Below, one piece after another: positions 55,287-64,000 of a stretch of 64,000 nucleotides of DNA. The stretch lies in NCBI GenBank assembly GCA_036023115.1, contig JAYKKT010000037.1:1054001-1118000 (forward strand), read 5' to 3'. Position 1 is the first letter of the stretch. Each line of letters opens with the position of its first letter. The position numbers and the translations under genes were made by a program. Origin of the DNA: Brasenia schreberi (Eukaryota > Streptophyta > Magnoliopsida > Nymphaeales > Cabombaceae). The notes under the pieces are model-generated. The model searched no databases and was not told where the DNA came from. It was given only the letters and a program-made list of their open reading frames with translations.

Positions 55287-57990
55287 GTCATCAACATAAA
55301 CGATTAGAATAGAAATTCCTTTACCTTACTTTATAAATAGAGTATGATCACTCATACATCTGGTATATCCAAGTTTTACTATGCCTTTACTAAATATTTC
55401 AAACCATGCCCGTGGAGATTGTTTTAGCCCATATATTGCCTTCTTCAATCGGCACACTTTGTTTTGATTCTGTTCATAGTTGATTCTTGGTGGTAGGTCC
55501 ATATAGATTTCTTCATTCAAATTGCCTCATAGAAATGCATTCTTTACATCTAGTTTCTATATATCCCAATCTTTATTTGCTGCTAGACTTATAATAACAT
55601 GAATTGTAGTGAGTTTTGCTATTGGTGCAAAAGTCTCACAGTAGTCGATCCCATGTACCATTCCTTTCTAGAGTTGATAGTTCCTCATTTATAGCTTCCC
55701 GTCACTTAGGATTGAACATCACTTCTTCAGCATTCAAAGGAATAGGTTCCACATTTGCATTTAAGATAAGATTATTATAGTTTCCAGACATACCTTTGTA
55801 TGATACAAAGTGAGAGATGGGACGAGTACACGTTCTCTTTCCTTTTCTAATCGCAATAAGAAGTTCCAACTTTATGGTTGGATTTAATGTTGGATTGGAG
55901 TCTTGGGACACAGTTATCTGCTCTTGGGGACATAATATATTTCTTGTAACTCGATGGTACACACATTTCATTCCCTTTTATTATCCTTTTTTGTTTTCAA
56001 AATATCTATTTGTATTCCTTATGTATCTTCATCTGGGTCCTCCTGGTCTTCCCAATTATAACTTAGAACAATGGGTAACATTATTCGCTCCCCACTTGTA
56101 GTAGATTCTAGATCTGACTCTCCCTGTTTTTCTTTAAGCAACTCCATTCTGCTGTGGAGTATATGGACCGATGGTTTGATGTATAATTCCATGACCTTGA
56201 AGATAACTACCTAAAGTTTGAGAAATGTACTCTCCTCCATTATCTGAACCAAGTTTTTTTATGATTGTATGGAACTGAATCTCAATAAATTTATGAAAAA
56301 CAGGGAATATACGTGAGACCTCACTCTTAGATTCTAAATGTATACATAAGTAGACCTTGTATAATCATCAATAAAAGTCACAAAATAATGATGCCTAAAA
56401 AGAGCATAACAAGGACTTGGACCCCATATATCTAAGTAAACCAATTGAAATGGAATGGAAGTTTTTTATTCTAAAGGAAATGAAACACGAATACACGATT
56501 ATGTTTTGCCTTCTGGCATAAATCACAATTAACTAAAATAGATGAAGGAAGAGTACTAAAAGTCTAGGGAAATATGTTTTTAAGTTTGGAAATAGGAAGA
56601 TGTCGAAGTCGCAAGTGCCACAACTGAATTGCATCCTCTTTGCATATTGGAATAGATGATGCATGTCTATATTTGTATCTGACTCCTTCAAAATGTAGAG
56701 TCCCCATGCAAGTTACCATGTCCAAAAATCCTCCCCGTCTTCACATCCTTAAAGATACATCCGAAGGAGGAAAAAGTTATTATAGAGGTCATATCTTTGA
56801 CAAGGGAGCTCACAGATAACAACTTTATAGGAAAATTGGGCACATAATATACAAAAGATAGTACTCTGAGACTAGTTATAATACTTCATTTCCCTGGCAT
56901 GGAAGTGTAGGAGCCATTAGCTAGCTGAACTTACTATGATTTTGTATTTTCTGATAATCATATAATTTGTCCTTGTTACCTATCATATGATGAGTGGTCC
57001 TAGAGTCAATCACTCAATAATCTCATAGGAAAGAAATATCTTTACTATGGGCAACTGTGGTGATGTACATGTTTGCTCACTGAGTTTAGCCTCCACTTTA
57101 GATAGTCTTTTTAATAGTTGATTCATAGTATCAATACCTGCAATCTCATTGTTTAAATCAACTTCACTTACCTGATATGCTTTGTTCTTGAGGTAGGAAA
57201 CCTTTTCAACTAACTCCCAACACTGCTCTCGAGTGTGTTAGGAACACTACAATTTATCCTTCTGTGCAGATGATAGGATACCACAACCTCTTCCTCTAGA
57301 CGATGGACCATGACCTTGAGAAGAAGTGAAGGGGGGAGTGTTAATTGAGATGGACCAACAATGATTACAATCCCCCTTTTTAAAATTTTGTGATGCTCTT
57401 TTATGATCATAAGTGAGTATACAGTTCCCAAGGAGGAATGTTATTCTCTACTAAGTATATTTCTTTTGATTGGCTCAAAGTCTGAATATACTCCCCATAG
57501 CAAATAAAAAATTTGTCTCTAGTCTCTATAATTTTTCCTCACATTAAGTTGGAGAATAATATTTCAACTCTTCCCATAGACCTCGTAGTTCATTGTAGCA
57601 ATCCCTCATTTAATGTTCTCCCTGTCTACATCTTCTAATTTTATTGGCAATTTCATATTTCTTGTTTATATTCTTCTTCCAAGAATAAACGTATTCAATG
57701 CATAAAAGTTTGGCTCCGAGAAGGAACCATAGATTGAAGAATCCAAGACGACACCAAGGCATTCTCTCTTCGCCACTTTGAGAAAGAACCAGAAGTTTTA
57801 CACGTTTAGGACACTTTTTTGTGACATATTCTAATGTGCCACGTCCTTCAAGGGCTAACTATACAGACCTAGCCCAATGTTCATAATTTTTTCCTTTGAA
57901 TCGGATGTTTGTAAGTTGAATCTTCTCATGTTTCTCCCCAAATGTCTCCTACAGCCTTCTCCATATTTTAGATTGTGTGTAGACAATCTC
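55287..57990 (-). pseudogene. Ty1/copia polyprotein, 5' two-thirds, decayed
   Basis: Minus-strand copia broken by many stops. From the right: gag (near 57840-57940, IQLTNIRFKGKNYEHWARSV, about 57200-57950); protease region (about 57000, DSRTTHHMIGN); integrase (near 56140-56190, PYTPQQNGVA); integrase-RT spacer (55702-55971); and RT (55326-55520, VCRLKKAIYGLKQSPRAWFE). It stops at VYVDD, where gypsy M2 inserted; the 3' rest is not found on the far side of M2. No 5' LTR is visible at the gene side. Confidence 0.8.
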
Positions 57991-58032
57991 GGGATGCATG
58001 CAGACCGCCTCGAGATGTTCTAAACCACCAAC

Positions 58033-58410
58033 CTGTTCTATGTTGGAAGGTTGAAGTAAAATGTGACTTGAACCCTTGTACTTTCTCATCCAATCTGTGT
58101 TTGCAGAAAATAGTTTATCCTCATCTTGAATAACATTTTTGACACCAAGTACCTTCTGGAAATAGTTCATATTGTCGGAGGTAATTTGAGAAAATGAAGG
58201 GTTCCGTGTGACTTTAGAGGCTGAAGAACCAAAAGATTTATTTCTGGTTCCCCATATACAACATAGACCAATAGGAGTTTAAGAACAAAGATTTTGTCTG
58301 TATTCCATCAGAAAGTCATGGATGAATCCACCTTTTCCCATTCGTTGAATACCTGCACATGTTTTACAAAATTCTCTTTCTAAATGTCGCGTTGATGAAC
58401 TTGCATAATG
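58033..58410 (-). pseudogene. D2HGDH: D-2-hydroxyglutarate dehydrogenase, N-terminal exon
   Basis: Minus-strand exon of 378 bp. Acceptor is ..TTTTAACAG|CAT at 58411 and possible donor CAG|GTTGGT at 58032. The peptide matches the plant mitochondrial FAD enzyme that oxidises D-2-hydroxyglutarate: FLMEYRQNLCS, KSFGSSASKVTRNPSFSQ, NYFQKVLGVKNVIQDEDKLF, then ANTDWMRKYKGSSHILLQPS and NIEQ at the start of the FAD-binding domain. The whole exon is in one frame except for TAA at 58279-58281, in the weakly conserved leader. The following exons (SQILKYC.. onward) are absent; copia sequence follows within about 50-100 bp. Exon 1 was not found to the right. Likely a truncated pseudogene or a gene broken by copia; the recognition of the family is firm. 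Confidence 0.8.
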
Positions 58411-60216
58411 CTGTTAAAACAAAAGCATACCAATGACAGTAAGCTACAAAATATAGACAAGTGGCAAACATAAGAGCGCATGGGAGATTATAATGATAAA
58501 ACCGTATTCCTAAATTTATGAAAGTGCATTTACAAACAAAAATTAAGATAGGTGTGCATAAATGCTGAAAAGATTGTACCTTACAAGCTTATCGATATAC
58601 AGATGTTCAAAAATATCTGCCAAAAGCTTGAAGGACATTGGGTATATATTATTGACAATTAATCACACGGGTGAGGCACCACAACTGTCCTAAGTAACTG
58701 ACAATAATGGGTGAGAGCTGCAGGCACTTGATTCAACCACTTACAAGTGCAATTCATGCCGTTACTTCTTACGAATCAGAAATAATCTCGTTTCAGAATG
58801 TAAAAAGTGACTCCTGGGCCAGGAAATTTCAGAACATCATGGACAGTTAAATTTTGCAAGAAATAGAGCCCATTAACACTGTAACCACACTAACAAAACA
58901 TGTTCCTTCTGTCAACCTTGTAAATCACAAATAGAGGGTCTTATCTTCCAAAATTATGGAAAATTTCTTTATTGATGGTGCCTTCTATTCATTATGACGT
59001 CATAAGACTCATAACACCGTGAGTAGAATATAATCCTTCAAGCAATGGGAGAAAAAACATGTACTTTCTCATCTATCATTTACAAAACAAACCACAAAGG
59101 CATTTCCTATCTCGTTTATTTAAGATATAATAATTTCATATTCAATTACATTTTCATGGAACTCAATTCAGTCTTCTCCACTGATCGCCACAATACTACC
59201 CGGCGGTTTGTTTTGGGTTGACCCATTGATTCGGAACTGCAGTGAACCCAACAGATCCAAGCCACAAAAGTAACAAACAGTTCGAAACTGCAACCAAACT
59301 TGGACCCATGCAAGCCCGTCGTGTTTTAACTAATTAAATTTTAAAAATTTAACGGGCATGAGAACCAACTGACAATATCATCATCATAGTCATCAGCGAG
59401 GCTGATCTGCTCATCTTTCCATTAACAAAACATTTAAATTAAGTTTTGTATATTAAATAATTTATATGTACAATGTATACATATATTATTATTATTATAT
59501 TATATAGCTAACTATCATAATGAAAGCCGGCCATCACGTGGCCAACTTTAAAAAAACTAATAAACAGTAAATTGTGAAAAAAAGATGTACACGACCCATG
59601 AAGAGATTCATTGCTTATATTGTTTAAATTTTATAATATAAAATATCATAAAGTTTAAAAGTGCATACTATTTATTAACAGTTTTCTAAAATTTTATATT
59701 AAAATAACCATATGTATACCTGTGATTCTTTTAAAAGGGTAGTAATAAAAGAGTGATGATACACTAACGTCAATGGGCACTACCAACGCTTCATTTATAT
59801 AAAACATTTTTTCATTAGAAGTTAAACAAACACAATTTCCATCTACGCATAGAGAATGAACTATAAAAGTCTAAGTCATAAGAATCAAACCTTTTCAAAC
59901 TTCATTTTACAAAATTATACTAATATATTATATGCATATGCTACAAAATAAAGAAAACCCAAATAAACATTAAAAAATAAACAAAGATTCGAACAATAAC
60001 TGTCTCAAAACCAGTCTTAGAACCATCTTCAAACAGGCGGTTTCATAATTGCAACTTGAACCGGTTCCAAGCTAGTACGGTTATAGTGACAGGTTCCAGG
60101 GTAATCGCAATCGACCACATATACTAGCAGGTGGCTCGACTCACAACATGATAGTCGTGAGTTTGATACATGAGGCATGCATGCATACGTGGCTTCTCCC
60201 TCAATATCTCCCGTTA
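58411..60216. other. Non-coding AT-rich region right of D2HGDH exon
   Basis: No exon, TE core or RNA gene recognised. If the exon belongs to a gene, this would be intron or upstream sequence. 59195-59330 and 60030-60110 carry GGTTC/GAACC-rich phrases typical of decayed MITEs. Confidence 0.45.
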
Positions 60217-60410
60217 TAATAACAACAATAACCAAGTCTTTCCCCCGTATTAATTGGATCAACTATATAGATTCTGTGGCACCATAAAACTTAATACGGT
60301 ATCATATTAGTTAACTGAAATTTTCATTCAACACTTTTATGGTGTTTCTCTCCTCATTTTAAAGTGTTCAAGATTAATTTCCCATACTTGAATTATTAGG
60401 TCATCTATTG
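60217..60410 (-). mobile_element. RTE LINE 3' end remnant
   Basis: Plus strand ataacaacaataaccaag followed by segments matching 21150-21190, aacacttttatggtgtt (compare 21281-21300) and gattaatttcccatactt (compare 21541-21560). It is a strongly deleted minus-strand RTE 3' end. Confidence 0.55.
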
Positions 60411-60414
60411 ATAC

Positions 60415-60597
60415 AAGAGGTGTGTGTCAATCCCAGCTAGGCTTGGCACACGTCATATATATATCCTACACGCTAGCCCAAACCAGCCTACCTCGGCCCC
60501 CAAGGCTAGACATGTGAGGCCATTCTCCCGGGCTCCAAATATGGGCCAGAATATTTTGTCCTGGCCTTCCAGGCCAGGCCCAATTTGACACATCTAA
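60415..60597. mobile_element. hAT-like MITE
   Basis: Ends agaggtgtgtgtcaa and (inverse) tagatgtgtcaaattggg are similar. The internal ccaaatatgggccagaat resembles 29066-29085 in the MITE with the proven 8-bp duplication. No clear target duplication seen. Confidence 0.45.
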
Positions 60598-61194
60598 CAT
60601 ATACCTGAGGCATTTGATACGACTATTGATGAACTCGTTCATGTTGGGCTTTTGTACTAAACTGACAGATTGTGGACTGGCTTGCAAAGCTCTAAAGATG
60701 AACTCAACTGTATAAAACTTTATGTAAAATCATACAGCCTATCCCAATCTAGTGTGAGATAAGGTTTGTTTTTTCTGATTGAGAGTACCTAAGCCCTTTC
60801 CTGGTTAGTGGTTGAGAGTGCCAGACGAGCACCAGGGCTGAATGTTTGCTTGGTTGATTTTGATGGACCAGGTGAACCTTTTTAAGCTATATAAGGTGGA
60901 AAGCACATCTCATTTATTTGAAACTTGCAAAGCTTTTACTTGGCAGTTGTCAAGGGTTTGCCCTGCTTGGGGCTTTTTACTATCGGATGCTTTTGACCAT
61001 ACATAAGTGGTGACGAACCTGGTAGTGCGGGGTTGGTATCTTTTAGCGTTGCTTGCCCGTGTCAACCCAAAGCAACCCGAAATAAGCGGCTTCCTGTCTG
61101 GATCAACCTAAACCCAACCCGACCCAGAACTCAATATATGTATGTGTGCATATATGTTGTGCATGTTTATATACTTGTATGTACATATCTATGT

Positions 61195-61196
<2 letters not shown>

Positions 61197-61258
<62 letters not shown>

Positions 61259-61540
61259 GTATATATATGTATATATATGTATATGTATATACATGTATAT
61301 ATATGTACATATATATATATGTATATATATGTATATATATATACATGTATATATATATATATATATGTATATATATTTATGTATATATATGTACATATAT
61401 ATACATGTATATATATATATATGTATATATATATATGTATATATATATATATACATGTATATATATGTATATATATATATACATGTATATATATATATAC
61501 ATGTATATATATGTATATATATATATGTATATATGAGTAA
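61197..61540. repeat. Long TA/GTATAT/ACATGTAT microsatellite
   Basis: About 345 bp of alternating ta with gtatat and acatgt interruptions. It reads open in all frames as Tyr/Ile repeats, which are artefacts. Confidence 0.97.
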
Positions 61541-62109
61541 ATAGTATTAAATGCATATATGTAATAAGTACATATACATATTATCATATGTCATGTGTAT
61601 ATACTTATACACAAATATAATATACACATAATTCATATAGTGTACATAGATAATACATATAAAATATATATGTAGTAGTATTACATACAAATATTATGTA
61701 TAACATATGCATTAGGTATACCTTTTACATATTGGGGTCAATCCAAAGTTGACCCAAATCAGACCGTGGCCTGGTCTGGTTACAAAGAATACAACCCGAA
61801 GGAAAATAAGGGACATTTTGCTAAACCATTACATCGGGGATTAGTTGTATTGTTGTAAGTATCAATACAAAGGGCATGTTGCTCGCCCACGTGATACAAT
61901 AGGGTAGATACATATGGGCCATATAGTAAAGTTATCGAAAAATGAAAAATGGAAGAAATGCTGAAAATCATACAAAAGTTTCAAACGTACTGTATTATAT
62001 GACAATATATCGTGCGGTACGGTCGGAATCAACAAATAGGGATCTAGCAGTGTATTTGCCCTATGGACCAAGTATTGTATCCATTCCTTTTACTATTTTT
62101 GATGCGTAT
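61541..62109. other. AT-rich non-coding DNA
   Basis: Nothing recognised apart from GGTCAA/TTGACC phrases near 61735 that echo those at 61060-61120 on the other side of the microsatellite. Confidence 0.4.
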
Positions 62110-62640
62110 TCAGGTACCGGCCAGTTCGGTTACGGTTCTTGAACTGTCGGTTCTGGGGTGATTTCCGTTTCAAATTCGGAACCATCCCCAAACTAATTAA
62201 TTTTTTTTGAAAAAACACAAACCGAGTTCAATCGAATTCGAATCCTCAACACATTATTAAAGTAAGAAGGGTTATACCATTGGGCCATATCAACTCTTTG
62301 ATTGGAAAATATCATAAATTGTATATATAACGAATGTATCTAGGTTTGAAAGCACGAAATATAAACCTCGTGGGTTAAACCTCCAGCGTATTTCAGCAAA
62401 GACAACAATCTACTATTAAGTCAACAACCATGCATATAAATGTTAAAATATTACATATATATTTAATAAATAACAGTTTGAAACCACTGGTTCTGATTAT
62501 AGTTTCGAGGCAGTTTTGAAATACGTGAACTGAGAGATCCCTGGTTCTGGAACCGAAACCGACGATTCTGGTTCTCAACGGTTTCGAGGCCAGTTCGGTT
62601 CCGGTTCTGGTTTGAACTGCCGGCCTGGTTCCAAACCGGC
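62110..62640. repeat. MITE-like unit with GGTTCGGTT ends
   Basis: Left end ccggccagttcggttacggttc (62118 onward, ending ttgaactgtcggttctgg) and right segment aggccagttcggttccgg (62588 onward, ending ttgaactgccgg) are near-identical direct copies. Inverted GAACCG/CGGTTC phrases lie between. It resembles GGTTC-rich hAT-type MITEs of plants; coding capacity none. Confidence 0.5.
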
Positions 62641-63714
62641 AATGTCTATGTATACAAACATATTATACGATTCACTTCATATATGCAATGCTGAGTAGAA
62701 GTGTGTTTAGAAGGGAAAAGACCAAAACATTTTCCAATATGTATTTGTCACCTTAGAGTCTTTAAACTACCATTATGTTTCACCTCCGGGCACTTACCAC
62801 CAATAAATGGAATTGAAGTCCTGGACCAATCTCGAGAACTTTTTTTGAGTCACTAGGGAAGGAGGTTGGGAGTTCCAGATTTTGATCTTTGTATTTCATG
62901 CAGTTATTTTTTGTATCTCAGACTCATTGCAACATTTTGCCAACTGTCTGTTCCTGATTAACAGAAACATATTAAAAGCATTAGCAGACATAATGGGATA
63001 ATGAATATCAGTTAAATGTAACTAAAATAGTTTTTGATATTTGATACTCATTAAGGGTGTAAATCAGTTGGTTCAGTTCTCTAACTGAACAGAACCAAAC
63101 CAAACTAACTGCAAAGAGAATTAGGGATCAAGAACCGAAACTAAACCGAATTATAGGGATAGCAATTCACTTTGGTTCTCGGAAGATTGTTTTCTTCAAC
63201 CCTTGCCAAGGTTCAATGTGAGTCAAATTCTAAGTCATTGAAACACATTTCGAGTCAAATATATTGGTGTTGAGCTCTTGCAGATGACATGATTCTTAAG
63301 TGGTCAAACCCAAAATATTGAATTTAATATCTTAAAAAAGAAGGTTAGCATCGAGCTATTTTTTGAGACATGATAAACGCTAACATTTAGGTTTACTTCA
63401 CACTATTGGTATCAAATAACCTAATGCAATGGATCCTAACAGACACCTTTATGATACAACGAAGACTCTCAGTATGTCTTAAATGAATGCAACCAAGTCT
63501 TAAATGAATCGGTAAAGTAAAAATAATAATGATACAAATACAATTAGTGTTACAATAAAACTTGTAAACTCTCTTAAGAAAACTAATTGTGAAAGGACAC
63601 ACACTATGAGAGAAAAGTTGGATTAATCTTCTTTATAATATCAATATATATAGATATGATAAAGATCTAACTCATGATATGCTCCTAATGAATATCATTT
63701 CTATTGAAGGTCAC
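62641..63714. other. Non-coding DNA with MITE-like piece
   Basis: 63052-63180 has ggtgtaaatcagttggttcag and ccaaaccaaac / aaccgaaactaaaccgaa phrases of the GGTTC MITE type. The rest shows nothing recognisable. Confidence 0.4.
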
Positions 63715-63935
63715 TCTTAATGCCATAACATGGTTGTGAATTGCACATGAATTACAACTACTATCAAATGTTATTAATGAGCATAACTGTTACTTAAGTA
63801 AGTGCCTCTTAATGTCACAACATGATTGTTAAATACTAATGAGTCACTATCAAGTACTACTAATGAGCACAATTACTAGTGAAGTAAGTGATTTTTAATA
63901 CCACAACATGTTGCAAAATGCTCATGAGTTTCACT
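63715..63935. repeat. Diverged tandem repeat, 85-92-bp unit
   Basis: Units start near 63715, 63807 and 63892 (tcttaatgycayaacatg) and share actatcaa, aatgagca and aagtaagtg. A weaker unit may precede at about 63660. Confidence 0.7.
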
Positions 63936-64000
63936 TATCTTAATTGAACAATAAACAAACTTTGATATATCTAGTCCAATCGAATAAGTATGCATGTCTT

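Noticed and set aside
61033..61587. Long open frames of Tyr/Ile-rich protein on both strands
   Set aside because: They are readings of the TA/GTATAT microsatellite in all frames, with no start context or composition of a real gene.

Overview
The window is nuclear DNA of a flowering plant. Evidence: Ty3/gypsy elements of the Tat type (two RNase H domains), plant Ty1/copia polyproteins, RTE-clade LINEs, hAT-like MITEs, an intron-containing plant receptor-like cytoplasmic kinase, and an exon of D-2-hydroxyglutarate dehydrogenase. The species cannot be named from the sequence. Almost all of the window is nested, broken transposable elements; only two pieces of host genes are recognisable. No rRNA gene, functional tRNA gene, CRISPR array or bacterial feature was seen.

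Layout. 1-3803: minus-strand Tat-type gypsy remnant (M0), left LTR outside the window, pol deleted. 3803-4773: RTE LINE scraps. 4774-6515: broken copia element, minus. 6516-10700: gypsy LTR abutting a second gypsy internal region and LTR (M1, minus). About 10750-11400 and 29690-30343: two diverged inverted arms of an older element or inverted duplication. Into that host sequence a hAT-like MITE inserted with a perfect 8-bp target duplication (13062-13069 and 29147-29154). The MITE holds two plus-strand gypsy elements: P1 (13433-20915, with an internal tandem duplication), whose 3' LTR end abuts the internal region of P2 (20916-28956). P2 is itself interrupted by a nearly complete RTE LINE (21144-24425, minus) flanked by a 17-bp target duplication.

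31795-36851 (minus): two exons of a receptor-like cytoplasmic kinase split by a 3.9-kb intron that carries a tRNA-like SINE/pseudogene, a 5'-truncated RTE LINE and a 561-bp tandem duplication. Exon 1 has a one-base frameshift, so the copy looks like a pseudogene; its 5' part is missing where gypsy sequence begins.

36946-55286 (minus): an 18-kb gypsy composite (M2) with one gag and protease but two successive RT-RNaseH-integrase blocks and two very different LTRs. It interrupts a copia element (55287 to about 57990) exactly after the reverse-transcriptase YVDD motif. That copia lies against an orphan exon of D-2-hydroxyglutarate dehydrogenase (58033-58410) with an in-frame stop. The rest (58411-64000) is AT-rich non-coding DNA with an RTE 3' end, MITE-like pieces, a long AT/GTATAT microsatellite and a short tandem repeat.

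The most interesting material is in the gypsy family. It has a conserved palindrome next to the polypurine tract, a protease-RT linker made of a G-patch-like motif plus Lys-rich peptide repeats, a protease with DGGGG at the active site, and a deletion derivative present in two separate copies with the same pol replacement.
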